A stretch of DNA of 64,000 bases from Halomonas halocynthiae DSM 14573 (GCF_000425725.1 NZ_KE384439.1:467309-531308), one strand, 5' to 3'; counted from the stretch's first letter, positions 16,508-27,432 are shown. A program made the numbers and translations. The notes: generated from the sequence alone by a model not told the origin.

Positions 16508-16536
16508 GCGTACTTGCTCAATGCTAAGGCATTATT

Positions 16537-16926
16537 TTACTCAACGGGCGCGTAAGAGCCATCGTCCCGATGCACTTCCTTTCCGCTCAAGCCTGGCGTG
16601 AATACACAGGCTAAATGCATGGTTTTATGCGCACGCAGCAAATGCTCATCATGCTGGTCGAGGATATAGATGTCGCCTGGCTTGATCGGCCAAATTTTAC
16701 CATCAGCCAGGGTTTCAACTTCACCTTCACCTTCAATGCAGTACACCGCTTCGAAATGGTGTTTGTAATGAATGTGGGTTTCCGTGCCTTCAAAAATGCG
16801 GGTGATGTGGAATGAGCAGTTGCCGCCATCATCTGCCAACGACAGACGCGTGCTGTCCCAGTTGCCGTTTTCGGCTTTGACCAGGCGATCTGTCTGACGC
16901 GCTTCATCTAGATTACGAACAATCAT
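16537..16926 (-). CDS. ectC: L-ectoine synthase EctC
   Basis: A 129-residue cupin that cyclises N-gamma-acetyl-diaminobutyrate to ectoine, the last step of compatible-solute synthesis. Visible family motifs are [14 protein letters not shown] at the start, the iron-binding stretch [21 protein letters not shown] (E57 and H93 region) and [11 protein letters not shown]. Length is normal for the family. GGAG lies eight bases before the ATG. It is the last gene of ectABC, separated from ectB by 91 bp that contain a strong hairpin, and it is followed by a terminator. No ectD follows. Confidence 0.97.
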   Translation of the reverse strand: MIVRNLDEARQTDRLVKAENGNWDSTRLSLADDGGNCSFHITRIFEGTETHIHYKHHFEAVYCIEGEGEVETLADGKIWPIKPGDIYILDQHDEHLLRAHKTMHLACVFTPGLSGKEVHRDDGSYAPVE

Positions 16927-16966
16927 GCGTTTCTCCGGTTAGCGGTTTACCATTTATTCATCAATA

Positions 16967-16997
16967 AGCTGCCCCTGATCACTTTCCAGGGGCAGCT
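16967..16997 (-). other. Stem-loop between ectB and ectC
   Basis: Perfect 11-bp stem: AGCTGCCCCTG (16967-16977) and CAGGGGCAGCT (16987-16997) around a nine-base loop. It lacks a real T-run. It lies 20 bases after ectB and about 40 before ectC, so partial termination or mRNA stabilisation is possible. Confidence 0.75.
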
Positions 16998-17017
16998 ATA
17001 AATAGGTTTCTTTAATA

Positions 17018-18364
<1,347 letters not shown>

Positions 18365-18388
18365 TTAGCGGATGATGAGTGGCCAGGA

Positions 18389-18967
18389 TCAAGCCTGAAT
18401 AGTATTAAATGGACCGATGCGCACTAGGTTTTCAGGGTCGTGTTCCCCGCCAAGCTGATAGGTCGAGAAGTATTCGCGGCTATTTAGAGGGGCTTGCCAG
18501 CGCTGAGATAAGCGACGAAACAACGTCCATGATGCTTTGTTATCCGGTGTTATCGTCGTTTCCAGGTGATGCACCGAATCAAGTTCTGAGCGTGCCAGCA
18601 CGGCCTCTACTAAACGACGCGCCAACCCAGTACCACGAGCTTTTTCACCTACGGCCACCTGCCAAAGAAAATAAGTATCGGGGGCACTATGCTTCACATA
18701 ACCAGAAACGAACCCGACCACCTCGTCGCTTTCATTGGTGGCAACGGCGCAGGTATCGCGAAATTGAGTAGCTAGTAGCAAGTAGGCATAGGCTGAATTC
18801 ACATCTAGTGGAGGGCAAGACTTTACCAGCTCATAGATGGCCCAGCCGTCATCTGGGTTGGGTTTGCGGATAAACAATGGGTTGGTGTTATGGCTAACGA
18901 CTGTATCAGCCACGCTGGGCCTTGCCAGCTCGACAGAGGGGGTAAAAGGGTCTGTTGCTACATTCAT
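18389..18967 (-). CDS. ectA: Diaminobutyrate acetyltransferase EctA
   Basis: A GNAT-fold acetyltransferase of 192 residues that acetylates 2,4-diaminobutyrate to N-gamma-acetyl-diaminobutyrate. The N-terminal family motif is IRKPNPDDGWAIYELV, and the acetyl-CoA loop is VGEKARGTGLARRLV (about residues 126-140), followed by HHLETTITPDN. It is the first gene of ectABC. The ectA-ectB gap of 99 bp contains a CATCATC/GATGATG inverted repeat (18349-18377). The 190 bp upstream must carry the osmoregulated promoter, but I cannot fix its hexamers with confidence. Confidence 0.97.
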   Translation of the reverse strand: MNVATDPFTPSVELARPSVADTVVSHNTNPLFIRKPNPDDGWAIYELVKSCPPLDVNSAYAYLLLATQFRDTCAVATNESDEVVGFVSGYVKHSAPDTYFLWQVAVGEKARGTGLARRLVEAVLARSELDSVHHLETTITPDNKASWTLFRRLSQRWQAPLNSREYFSTYQLGGEHDPENLVRIGPFNTIQA

Positions 18968-19156
18968 GTGTCAGTTCGCTGTTGCGAAAGTCGACGTGCA
19001 TCTTAACAGTCTGCTTTACATTTATCAAAGCTCGTATTATGCAAATAGGTAAAAGCCATAAATTAAAATTATGACATGTCGATGACAACGGCGTGATCAA
19101 GCAATCCGTTAACAGGCAGTAGCAGAGTGAGTTGTGAGCGTTTCACACTAACAAAA

Positions 19157-19176
19157 AGGCCACCCGCGGGTGGCCT
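19157..19176 (-). terminator. Intrinsic terminator of gor
   Basis: AGGCCACCC (19157-19165) pairs with GGGTGGCCT (19168-19176). On the minus strand it is followed by TTTTTGTTAG. It separates gor from the ectA promoter region. Confidence 0.88.
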
Positions 19177-19214
19177 GTCTAGTTGCTATGGCAAGTAATG
19201 TAGTGGCGAGCGAT

Positions 19215-20576
19215 TTAGCAGCGCGTTGGCGTACGCATAGTAACGAACTCTTCTGCGCCTGTTGGGTGAATGCCCACGGTAAGGTCAAATTGAGCCTTGG
19301 TCAGGCCAGCGCGAACGGCGATGGCAATGCCTTGGATAACTTCTCCAGCTTCTTCACCCACCATATGTGCGCCAACCACCACATCACTCTCGTCATCAAC
19401 GATAAGCTTCATTAAGCAGCGCTCTTCGCTTCCTGAGAGAGTGTGCTTCATGGGCCGAAAATCAGCGCTATAGACGCGAATAGCGTTGTAATGCTCACGC
19501 GCCGCTTCTTCAGAAAGCCCGACGGTACCAATGTTCGGATGACAGAAAACAGCGGTCGCGATATGAGCATAATCCAACGGTTCGACTGGCGTATCGCCAT
19601 AGTGATGTGCCACCAAATGCATAGCTTCTTCCAGTGCAACTGGCGTTAACTCAGGGCCATCAATAATATCCCCTAAGGCAAGGATCGAAGGGATTGAGGT
19701 TTCAAAACGCTCATTAACAGCCAGCTTGCCGTTTTCTTGGGTAGCGACACCCAGCGTGCTTAATCCCAGCCCCTCAAGGTGCGGGCGACGGCCTGTAGCC
19801 GATAGCACGACATCAACCTCAAGGCTCTCGCCGTTTGTCAGGGTAACATTGAGTCCATTTTCTACTTTGTCGATACGCTCAATGTTTGCCTCGAAATGTA
19901 GGTTAACGCCCTTCTTTCCCATTTCCTGGCGAGTAAATTCACGCACTTCCTGGTCAAAGCCACGCAGAAACAGGTCGCCGCGGTAGACTAAATGCGACTC
20001 ACTACCTAATCCGTTGAAAATACTAGCAAATTCAACGGCGATGTAACCTCCGCCCAATACCAGAAAGCGCTGCGGAAACGTTTCTAGATCAAAAACCTGG
20101 TTAGAGTTCAGTGTGTACTCACTACCTGGGAACTCTGGTGTCCATGGCCACCCGCCGACAGCTACCAGAATTTTTTCAGCCGTAATACGCTCATTACCCA
20201 CTTGCACTTCATGCGCGCCTGTAACTGTTGCGCGCCCGTTGATTAGGCGTACATTGGCACCTTCAAGCAAGCGCCCGTAAATACCATTGAGCCGTTTGAT
20301 TTCGCCTATCTTGTTGTCGCGCAGGGTCGCCCAGTTAAACTCTGGCGCAGCAGGAAGCGTCCAGCCAAACCCCACGGCATCGTCGAATGATTCATGAAAA
20401 TGAGCCGCGTAGGAATACAGCTTCTTGGGCACACAACCTACGTTAACGCAAGTACCACCAAGATACCGATCCTCGGCAACAGCAACTTTGGCACCGCTGG
20501 CAGCAGCAGTACGTGCCGCACGAACGCCTCCTGAGCCTGCGCCAATAACAAATAGATCATAGTCGAACTGTGACAC
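19215..20576 (-). CDS. gor: Glutathione-disulfide reductase
   Basis: A flavoprotein disulfide reductase of 453 residues that regenerates glutathione with NADPH. The FAD site GAGSGGVRAA follows the start, the redox disulfide is GGTCVNVGCVPKK (C43/C48), the NADP domain motif is GGGYIAVEFA, and the active-site His-Glu pair lies in GIHPTGAEEFVTMRTPTR near the C-terminus. The start is a GTG at 20576 with CAGGAGTT six bases upstream, preferred over an upstream TTG-type extension. It is monocistronic, with an extended -10 promoter and its own terminator. Confidence 0.96.
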   Translation of the reverse strand: MSQFDYDLFVIGAGSGGVRAARTAAASGAKVAVAEDRYLGGTCVNVGCVPKKLYSYAAHFHESFDDAVGFGWTLPAAPEFNWATLRDNKIGEIKRLNGIYGRLLEGANVRLINGRATVTGAHEVQVGNERITAEKILVAVGGWPWTPEFPGSEYTLNSNQVFDLETFPQRFLVLGGGYIAVEFASIFNGLGSESHLVYRGDLFLRGFDQEVREFTRQEMGKKGVNLHFEANIERIDKVENGLNVTLTNGESLEVDVVLSATGRRPHLEGLGLSTLGVATQENGKLAVNERFETSIPSILALGDIIDGPELTPVALEEAMHLVAHHYGDTPVEPLDYAHIATAVFCHPNIGTVGLSEEAAREHYNAIRVYSADFRPMKHTLSGSEERCLMKLIVDDESDVVVGAHMVGEEAGEVIQGIAIAVRAGLTKAQFDLTVGIHPTGAEEFVTMRTPTRC

Positions 20577-20629
20577 GGACAACTCCTGATTTGGGATCGC
20601 CCCTAGCAAGGGCTATAGTTAATAAGGGA

Positions 20630-20638
20630 ATTATACCA
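20630..20638 (-). promoter_or_regulatory. Extended -10 promoter upstream of gor
   Basis: The minus strand reads TGGTATAAT: a consensus -10 hexamer (20630-20635) preceded by TGn, 54 bases before the gor GTG. No good -35 is visible, as expected for the extended -10 type. Confidence 0.5.
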
Positions 20639-20801
20639 GTCTGTAAACGCTGCAGGGAGACGTTCGCTACGCCACGTTAACAGCCAAGAGGTTGTTGACT
20701 CACTGCTGCTCGGGCGGTAAATAGAGGCGCGGATTTAAAAAAAGTTACTTTTTCCAGCTCGCCTCCCCTCCAAATCTGACTGGAACACAAAGGAGCCCCT
20801 A

Positions 20802-21455
20802 GTGAAATACGAAATTAAAAAATTGCTGGAAAATAACCGCGCTTGGGCAGACCAGAAGCGCCAAGAGGACCCTGACTACTTCGCTCGACTGGCCAGACAA
20901 CAAGCGCCAGAATACCTGTGGATCGGTTGCTCAGACAGCCGTGTACCTGCCAACCAGATCATCGACCTTCCGCCTGGTGAAGTGTTTGTTCACCGCAATG
21001 TGGGTAACTTGATCCACGCGAATGATATGAATGCACTTTCTGTTGTGCAGTATGCCGTAGATGTGCTTAAAGTGCGCCATATCATGATCGTTGGTCATTA
21101 CGGGTGCGGAGCCATCCATGCCGCCATGCTAGGCGGAGAATTCGGTATTGTGGATTATTGGCTGCACTCTGTTCGCGAGCTTTACAGTTTGCACCGTGCC
21201 GACCTCGAACACCTGTCCATGGCAGAGCAGGTTGATCGCATGTGTGAGCTGAATGCGATGGCTCAGGTCAACACCCTGTGCCGAACTAAAATTGTGCAGC
21301 GAGCCTGGCAGCGCGGCCAGAAATTGTCGGTACATGGCTGGACCTACGGGCTTGGTGATGGTCGCGTGACTGATCTGAAATGCAGTGTGCACGGACTCGA
21401 TCAGGTAGCTAAGCTATATCGCATTGACCACCTGACCTCCCTAGATGACGATTGA
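20802..21455 (+). CDS. can: Beta-class carbonic anhydrase
   Basis: A zinc enzyme of 217 residues that interconverts CO2 and bicarbonate in the cytoplasm. Zinc ligands and catalytic dyad are clear: C43, D45 and R47 in IGCSDSRVPA, and H99 and C102 in VGHYGCGAI. Length and sequence resemble E. coli Can. The start is GTG at 20802 with AAGGAG eight bases upstream. It is divergent from gor and followed by a stem-loop before the ABC importer genes. Confidence 0.96.
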   Translation: MKYEIKKLLENNRAWADQKRQEDPDYFARLARQQAPEYLWIGCSDSRVPANQIIDLPPGEVFVHRNVGNLIHANDMNALSVVQYAVDVLKVRHIMIVGHYGCGAIHAAMLGGEFGIVDYWLHSVRELYSLHRADLEHLSMAEQVDRMCELNAMAQVNTLCRTKIVQRAWQRGQKLSVHGWTYGLGDGRVTDLKCSVHGLDQVAKLYRIDHLTSLDDD

Positions 21456-21528
21456 AAATCGTCGCAGTTAGCAAAAAGCATATCCTTATTCTTTTGCTCA
21501 CTGAATAACATTATGGTGAAGTGTATGC

Positions 21529-21557
21529 TTGAAAGCCGGAGATGTACTCCGGCTCAA
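21529..21557 (+). other. GC-rich stem-loop downstream of can
   Basis: AGCCGGAG (21534-21541) pairs with CTCCGGCT (21547-21554) over a five-base loop. CTTG/CAAG flanks extend the stem after a small bulge. There is no T-run downstream, so it is a weak or factor-assisted terminator, or a leader element of the ABC importer transcript. Confidence 0.6.
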
Positions 21558-21601
21558 GCGCTTAAAATATTGAATAAAAACTGCGAAGCAGGGAGTTGCA
21601 C

Positions 21602-23182
21602 ATGAAATTCAAGAAGACACTGTTAGCCAGTATGATTGGCACTGCAATTACTGCAGCCACCCTTTCGCCAGCGGCTATGGCTGAGACCACTCTGCGTATG
21701 GCATATGACGCTGATCCAGTTTCAATGGATATCCATGAGCAGCTTTCCGGTGGCATTCTGCAGTTGTCGCATATGTCCTTTGACCCCTTGGTACGCTGGA
21801 CTAAAGATTTTGAATTCGAACCTCGCTTGGCTACGGAATGGGAGCAAGTTGACGATACGACCATGCGTATGACGGTACGTGACGGTGTTACCTTCCATAG
21901 CGGCAACCCTTTCACCGCAGAAGATGTGGTTTGGACTGTCGAGCGACTGAAACGCAGCCCTGATTTCAAGGCCATTTTTGAGCCTGTCGACAGTGTGACT
22001 GCTGTTGATGAGCATACCGTTGAGTTCCACACCAACGAGCCCTTCCCGCTACTGCTGAACTTAGCGACCTACATCTTCCCCATGGATAGTCAGTTCTATT
22101 CCGGTGAGACAGAAGATGGGGACGCAAAAGACGAAATTGTTAAAAACGGTAACTCCTTTGCTTCAACACATATATCAGGCACGGGTCCTTATGTGGTGAC
22201 GGATCGACAGCAGGGAGTTCGTGTTAATTTCGAGCGGTTTGACGATTATTGGGACAGCGAATCTCCAGGTAACGTAGATAACATTGTACTGACCCCGATT
22301 AGTGAAAATGCCACCCGCATCGCTGCTTTGCTGTCTGGTGATGTAGATTTTATTGCCCCTGTGCCACCTAATGACTTAGACCGGGTGCGCAACGATGACG
22401 GCGTTGAGCTGGTCACTATGTCAGGCACGCGAATTATCCTGTTCCATATGGACCAGGAACGTGTTGATGCGTTTAAGGATGAGCGCGTACGTCAGGCGTT
22501 TGTTTACGCTATTAACCAAGAAGGTATCGCTGACCGATTGATGAAGGGGTTTGCAACACCCGCCGCACAAGCTTCGCCAGCAGGCTATGTGGGGCACCTC
22601 CCTGAACTTGAGCCGCGTTATGACCTAGAAAAAGCCAAACAGTTGATGGAAGAAGCCGGCTATGCTGACGGCTTTGAGATCAGCATGATGGCGCCTAACA
22701 ACCGTTATGTGAACGATGCCAAGATTGCTCAGGCTGTTGCCGCCATGCTGGCAAAAATTAATGTGACGGTAGATCTAAAAACCCTGCCCAAGGCCCAGTA
22801 TTGGGGAGAGTTCGATGATCGTAGTGCCGACATGATGATGATTGGCTGGCACTCAGACACCGAAGACTCAGCGAACTTCCATGAATACCTCTCTGCTTGC
22901 CCTGATGCAGCGACTGGTGCGGGTCAATACAATGCGGGTAATTACTGCAACCCAGAACTCGATGCCTTGGTGACACAGGCCAACCTGGAGATTGACTTAG
23001 CCAAGCGTGCCGAAATGCTGCAGCAGGTTGAGCAAGCCCTGTACGATGAAGCCGCGTATATCCCTCTACATTGGCAAGACCTGGCTTGGGCATCGGCGGC
23101 CAATTTTGATATTGAGCCGGTGCTGAATGTGATGAACTTCCCGTACTTGGGAGACTTGGTTATCACGCCTGACGATCAGTAA
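21602..23182 (+). CDS. ABC transporter substrate-binding protein, family 5 (peptide/nickel type)
   Basis: A periplasmic binding protein of 526 residues with a signal peptide ending in AMA (about residue 27). It has the family 5 fold: LRMAYDADPVSMDIHEQ at the mature N-terminus, DGVTFHSGNPFTAEDVVWT, and the C-terminal LHWQDLAWASAANF. Ligands of the family include di- and oligopeptides, so the exact substrate is open. I chose the ATG at 21602 because GGGAG lies eight bases upstream. It is first of a five-gene operon with two permeases and two ATPases. Confidence 0.92.
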   Translation: MKFKKTLLASMIGTAITAATLSPAAMAETTLRMAYDADPVSMDIHEQLSGGILQLSHMSFDPLVRWTKDFEFEPRLATEWEQVDDTTMRMTVRDGVTFHSGNPFTAEDVVWTVERLKRSPDFKAIFEPVDSVTAVDEHTVEFHTNEPFPLLLNLATYIFPMDSQFYSGETEDGDAKDEIVKNGNSFASTHISGTGPYVVTDRQQGVRVNFERFDDYWDSESPGNVDNIVLTPISENATRIAALLSGDVDFIAPVPPNDLDRVRNDDGVELVTMSGTRIILFHMDQERVDAFKDERVRQAFVYAINQEGIADRLMKGFATPAAQASPAGYVGHLPELEPRYDLEKAKQLMEEAGYADGFEISMMAPNNRYVNDAKIAQAVAAMLAKINVTVDLKTLPKAQYWGEFDDRSADMMMIGWHSDTEDSANFHEYLSACPDAATGAGQYNAGNYCNPELDALVTQANLEIDLAKRAEMLQQVEQALYDEAAYIPLHWQDLAWASAANFDIEPVLNVMNFPYLGDLVITPDDQ

Positions 23183-23195
23183 GTAAGCTACGGGT

Positions 23196-23223
23196 TGCCG
23201 GCCCTCGCACCCAGGGGCCGGTA
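23196..23223 (+). other. Stem-loop between binding-protein and permease genes
   Basis: CCGGCCC (23198-23204) pairs with GGGCCGG (23215-23221). There is no T-run. Hairpins at this place in binding-protein operons commonly stabilise the upstream message or reduce read-through, which would give more binding protein than permease. Confidence 0.6.
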
Positions 23224-23286
23224 GCTTTCTCACAAGTGTTCTCTCACATCTGACATCTACTACGTGAAGCTTACGGGACGTGACAC

Positions 23287-24333
23287 ATGATTGCTTTTTT
23301 AATCAAGCGTTTGTTTCATGCGCTGCTGGTGATGTTTGTCATCAGCCTGATCGCTTTCGCCATTCAAGATAATCTGGGTGACCCGGTTCAGCAGCTTGTC
23401 GGCCAGTCTGTACCAGAAAGTGAGCGAGATGCCTTGCGCGACGAGTTGGGACTAAATGATCCCTTCATAACCCAGTATTTACGTTTTGCCGGTAACGCCC
23501 TGCATTTCGATTTTGGTTATTCCTACGTATTCAATCAACCCACCACTGAAGTGATTCTGCGACATTTACCCGCCACGCTAGAACTCGTGGCAGCGACGAC
23601 CGTGCTGATCATTCTGCTATCAGTACCTATTGGGGTTTACAGTGCGATTAAGCCCCGTGCCTGGTTATCGCGTTTTTTCATGGGTGTGTCGATCATCGGT
23701 ATTTCTATACCGGTGTTCTTGACAGCTATTGTGCTGATTCAACTGTTTGCCATCGGTGTTAGTTGGACGCCCTTTCCGACAGATACTGGCTGGGGGCAGT
23801 GGTTGAATGACTTGGTGTCCACCAATGGCGGAATGCCAGCCTATGGCCGCGGTGATCCGGTGCACGTATTGGGCACTTGGTACACCAACTTTGCCAGCAT
23901 TAAGGGGCTGAGCTATTTAATCCTGCCTGCGGTGTCTTTGGCATCAATCATGTTGCCGCTATTTATACGCCTGATCCGTGCGGAAATGCTGGAAGTCTTG
24001 CAGTCAGACTACATCAAATTTGCACGGGCTAAAGGTCTCTCGCCACAACGCATTTACTTTTTGCATGCGCTAAAAAATACCATGCTGCCGGTTATTACTG
24101 TGGGTGGCGTGCAAATTGGTACCCTAGTGGCCTACACCATTTTGACTGAAACTGTATTTCAGTGGCCTGGCGTGGGATTGATGTTTTTGAATGCCATTGA
24201 GCGCTCAGACATTCCATTAATTGTCACTTATCTCGTTATCGTCGGGCTAATATTTACTATTACCAACACCTTGGTTGATCTGATCTATGGCTTAGTCAAC
24301 CCCACCGTCAAGCTGACAGGAAAACCCGCATGA
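23287..24333 (+). CDS. Peptide-type ABC transporter permease (DppB-like)
   Basis: An inner-membrane permease of 348 residues. It has an N-terminal helix (FLIKRLFHALLVMFVISLIAF), the DppB/OppB signature PATLELVAATTVLIILL and the coupling-helix EAA loop DYIKFARAKGLSPQRIYFLH, which contacts the ATPases. About six membrane helices are visible. It is second in the importer operon and overlaps the next permease by four bases (ATGA). Confidence 0.93.
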   Translation: MIAFLIKRLFHALLVMFVISLIAFAIQDNLGDPVQQLVGQSVPESERDALRDELGLNDPFITQYLRFAGNALHFDFGYSYVFNQPTTEVILRHLPATLELVAATTVLIILLSVPIGVYSAIKPRAWLSRFFMGVSIIGISIPVFLTAIVLIQLFAIGVSWTPFPTDTGWGQWLNDLVSTNGGMPAYGRGDPVHVLGTWYTNFASIKGLSYLILPAVSLASIMLPLFIRLIRAEMLEVLQSDYIKFARAKGLSPQRIYFLHALKNTMLPVITVGGVQIGTLVAYTILTETVFQWPGVGLMFLNAIERSDIPLIVTYLVIVGLIFTITNTLVDLIYGLVNPTVKLTGKPA

Positions 24334-25271
24334 GTAGCGCAACCTCTTCCCCGCCAAGCATACGGGAACGGCTGAACGACTCTTGGCTGTGGTACAGCTT
24401 CAAGCGCGATCCCGTTGCCCAATTGAGTCTGCTGGTTTTTATCTTTATGGTCGCGGCGGCTTTTTTAGCCCCCTGGATATCACCGGCAGATCCATATGAC
24501 TTAGCCCAAATCGATATTATGGCATCAGAATTGCCACCATTTTGGGTAGATGGCAGCGAGCCGGACTACTTGTTGGGTACCGACTCTCAAGGGCGAGACA
24601 TGCTGTCAACCATCTTGTATGGCACTCGGGTCTCGCTAATCATTGGCTTTGGAGCCGTTGCATTGCAAGCGGCATTAGGCGTCTGCTTTGGCCTGCTCGC
24701 GGGATATAAAGGTGGTAAAATTGATGCCTTCCTGATGCGCTTAGCCGATATTCAGCTGTCGTTCTCCACCTTAATGGTAGCCATTATTGTTGGTGCGTTA
24801 TTCAAAGCAGTTTTTGGCGGTGTGACCTATAACACCTATGCCGTGCCTCTGTTAGTGTTAATTATCGGCCTAGCCGAATGGCCGCAGTATGCACGTACTG
24901 TACGTGCTTCGGTATTAGCAGAAAGAGGCAAGGAGTACGTTGACGCCGCGCGGGTTATGGGGCTGTCCAGCGTGCGCATCATGTTCCGTCATATTCTGCC
25001 CAATACGTTGTCACCCATTTTTGTTATTTCTACCGTTCAGGTGGCTAACGCCATTATTTCAGAAGCTGCACTCTCGTTTCTTGGCTTAGGCATGCCGGAA
25101 ACTCAGCCATCGCTTGGCTCGTTGATCAAGTCAGGCTTCGATTATCTGCAGTCTGGCTCTTGGTGGATTACCTTGGTGCCGGGGCTTGTACTCGTTATCT
25201 TGGTACTCGTCATCAACCTGCTGGGCGACTGGCTGCGCGATGTCCTCAACCCGCGACTTTACAAGGGCTGA
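24330..25271 (+). CDS. Peptide-type ABC transporter permease (DppC-like)
   Basis: A permease of 313 residues with the N-terminal OppC domain (first helix near residues 33-53), LLGTDSQGRDMLSTILYGTR, and the EAA loop EYVDAARVMGLSSVRIMFRH. Six helices are expected. Its ATG overlaps the DppB-like stop. It forms the transmembrane channel as a heterodimer with the preceding gene product. Confidence 0.93.
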   Translation: MSSATSSPPSIRERLNDSWLWYSFKRDPVAQLSLLVFIFMVAAAFLAPWISPADPYDLAQIDIMASELPPFWVDGSEPDYLLGTDSQGRDMLSTILYGTRVSLIIGFGAVALQAALGVCFGLLAGYKGGKIDAFLMRLADIQLSFSTLMVAIIVGALFKAVFGGVTYNTYAVPLLVLIIGLAEWPQYARTVRASVLAERGKEYVDAARVMGLSSVRIMFRHILPNTLSPIFVISTVQVANAIISEAALSFLGLGMPETQPSLGSLIKSGFDYLQSGSWWITLVPGLVLVILVLVINLLGDWLRDVLNPRLYKG

Positions 25272-25275
25272 CTCC

Positions 25276-26307
25276 ATGGCACTTCTTGATGTTAACCACC
25301 TCGATGTTCGCTTCGCTCTGCGCCGTGGTGATGTTCAGGCGCTGCGTGACGTCTGCTTCAGCCTAGATAAGGGCGAGCGCTTAGGGATTGTCGGCGAATC
25401 TGGCGCAGGTAAATCCGTCGCTGCATTCAGCCTGCTTAATCTGATCGCAAAACCTGGCTATATCGCTAACGGCAGCCATATTGTCTTCGATGGCGAAGAG
25501 TTGGTCGGACTGAGCGACCGCGCTTTGCGACGTATTCGTGGTCATCGCATGTCTATGATTTTTCAAGACCCGATGATGACGCTTAATCCTGTGCTCAGTA
25601 TTGGCGAACAGATGATCGAGTGCCTCAAAGCACACCGCCGTATTAGCAAACGAGAGGCGCGGAAAGTTGCATTAGAAAAACTTCAGTTAGCACAGATTCC
25701 TGCGCCTGAAGCGCGTCTTGACCAGTATCCTCACGAGCTTTCTGGTGGGATGCGACAACGGGTAATCATTGCCATTGCCCTGCTGCTGGATCCAGACATC
25801 ATCATTGCCGATGAGCCGACGACGGCACTGGATGTCACCATTCAAGCGGAAGTAATGGCGTTACTGCTTGATCTGTGTGAAAAACAGGATGTGGGACTGA
25901 TTTTGATCACTCATGACCTTGGTGTGGTCAGCCAGGTTACTGAGCGTATGCTGGTAATGTACGCTGGCCGTGTTATCGAACAGGGGCCAACACGCGAAAT
26001 CATTAACAACCCTCTTCATCCATACACCCAAGGGTTAATTCAAGCACTGCCGCAGATGGCAACGCCTGGCAGTCGGCTGAATCAAATTCCTGGGAGTATG
26101 CCATCGTTGGATAAGCTGCCCTCAGGCTGTGCCTTTCATCCACGCTGCCCATTTGCCACCCTTGATGATGGCCGCCCTCGCCCAGGGTGCCGTGATCAGG
26201 TGCCGCCACTGACAGGTGCTGATGCGCGCCAGGTGAGTTGTCATATGGTGGCAGAAAATAAGCCAGTACAGGCAGACCAGTCCGCGCCTGCCAAGGAGGC
26301 ACACTAA
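25276..26307 (+). CDS. Peptide-type ABC transporter ATPase (DppD-like)
   Basis: A cytoplasmic ATP-binding subunit of 343 residues. It carries Walker A GESGAGKS, signature LSGGMRQR, Walker [12 protein letters not shown] and the H-loop ITHD. The C-terminal oligopeptide-type extension has a [10 protein letters not shown] cysteine motif that in relatives binds an iron-sulphur cluster. I chose the ATG at 25276, four bases past the previous stop, because the family sequence begins there. Its stop overlaps the next start by one base. Confidence 0.94.
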   Translation: MALLDVNHLDVRFALRRGDVQALRDVCFSLDKGERLGIVGESGAGKSVAAFSLLNLIAKPGYIANGSHIVFDGEELVGLSDRALRRIRGHRMSMIFQDPMMTLNPVLSIGEQMIECLKAHRRISKREARKVALEKLQLAQIPAPEARLDQYPHELSGGMRQRVIIAIALLLDPDIIIADEPTTALDVTIQAEVMALLLDLCEKQDVGLILITHDLGVVSQVTERMLVMYAGRVIEQGPTREIINNPLHPYTQGLIQALPQMATPGSRLNQIPGSMPSLDKLPSGCAFHPRCPFATLDDGRPRPGCRDQVPPLTGADARQVSCHMVAENKPVQADQSAPAKEAH

Positions 26308-27413
26308 TGTCTGTTATGTCTGCAACAGCGTCAGTCGGCACTCAGTCAGCTGAAAACAAGGCGGCTGAAAACAAGGCGGCTGAAAACAAGATACCAGCAA
26401 CGGCCCCTCTGCTCTCGATTCGAGGATTGGAAAAGCACTTTTCACTCTCTGGCGACGTCTTGGAGCAGCTTAAGTTCAAGGGCGGACGGGTGGTTCGTGA
26501 GCAGAAGTTTGTGCATGCCATCAATGGCGTCGACCTTGATATCCAGCGTGGTGAGGCTCTGTGTGTGGTCGGTGAGTCAGGCTGTGGCAAGTCTACCGTG
26601 GCACGGGTTGTTATGGGGTTACTCAACCCGACGGCCGGTGAGATCCACTACGACGGCGAGCGTATTGATCAGCTTGGTGCCAAGGCACTGCTGCCATGGC
26701 GGCAACGTATGCAGATGATTTTTCAGAATCCTTATGCATCACTGAACCCACGCATGACAATTCAGCAAACGCTGGAAGAACCCATTCGGCTGCATCACCC
26801 TACTTGGGACTATCGACAAGTCAAAGATAAAGTTAGCGAAGTGATGACATCGGTAGGTATTGCGCCTGACTGGGGCGCACGTTTTGGCCACGAGTTCTCT
26901 GGCGGCCAACGTCAGCGTATTGCTATTGCGCGCGCCCTGGCGGTAGATCCTGAGTTTATTGTGGCTGACGAACCCATCTCAGCACTGGACGTTTCTATTC
27001 AGGCGCAGGTGCTCAATCTGTTGATGGATGCTCAGCAGGCGCATAACCTGACCTATCTGTTTATCACTCACGACTTGGCTGTTGTCGAGCATTTCGGCAC
27101 GCGAGTGGCGGTCATGTATCTTGGTCGAGTCTGTGAAGTGGCACCTACGGCTACGCTGTTTGCCGAGCCACTCCACCCTTACACGCGAGCCTTGATGTCA
27201 GCTATTCCTCGCCTTGAGGATGAACGGCCACAACATTTGCGCCTTGAAGGCGAGGTACCAACACCGATTCACTTACCCTCAGGCTGCGTATTTCATGGGC
27301 GCTGCCCGCATGCTGAGCGGCGCTGCCGAGAAGAAATTCCACGTTTGATTGCTACAGATAATGGCGCAATGGTGGCCTGCCACGGTATCGAGGAAGGACG
27401 TATTCCACTCTGA
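26307..27413 (+). CDS. Peptide-type ABC transporter ATPase (DppF-like)
   Basis: The second ATP-binding subunit, 368 residues. It carries Walker A GESGCGKS, signature FSGGQRQR, Walker B VADEPISALD, H-loop ITHD, and the C-terminal CVFHGRCPHAERRC motif. The ATG is preceded by AAGGAGG and overlaps the previous stop (TAATG). The N-terminus has an unusual linker made of three copies of AENKA (residues 15-28), encoded by a 15-bp tandem repeat, before the ATPase domain starts. Confidence 0.94.
   Translation: MSVMSATASVGTQSAENKAAENKAAENKIPATAPLLSIRGLEKHFSLSGDVLEQLKFKGGRVVREQKFVHAINGVDLDIQRGEALCVVGESGCGKSTVARVVMGLLNPTAGEIHYDGERIDQLGAKALLPWRQRMQMIFQNPYASLNPRMTIQQTLEEPIRLHHPTWDYRQVKDKVSEVMTSVGIAPDWGARFGHEFSGGQRQRIAIARALAVDPEFIVADEPISALDVSIQAQVLNLLMDAQQAHNLTYLFITHDLAVVEHFGTRVAVMYLGRVCEVAPTATLFAEPLHPYTRALMSAIPRLEDERPQHLRLEGEVPTPIHLPSGCVFHGRCPHAERRCREEIPRLIATDNGAMVACHGIEEGRIPL
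26349..26390 (+). repeat. 15-bp tandem repeat inside the DppF-like gene
   Basis: GCTGAAAACAAGGCG occurs at 26349-26363 and 26364-26378, with a third copy exact for its first 12 bases at 26379-26390. It is in frame and encodes AENKA units. Confidence 0.95.
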
Positions 27414-27432
27414 TTGCACCCTTTGATCGCGC

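Larger units (their letters stand above)
16235..16536. other. Intergenic region containing dif and the ectC terminator
   Basis: About 300 bases without a gene between the DUF3955 gene and ectC. It holds dif (16356-16383), an inverted partial XerC-arm copy (16388-16401), a short direct repeat GGTTTCAGCA near 16296-16315, and the bidirectional terminator at 16463-16507. I see no RNA gene. Confidence 0.8.
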
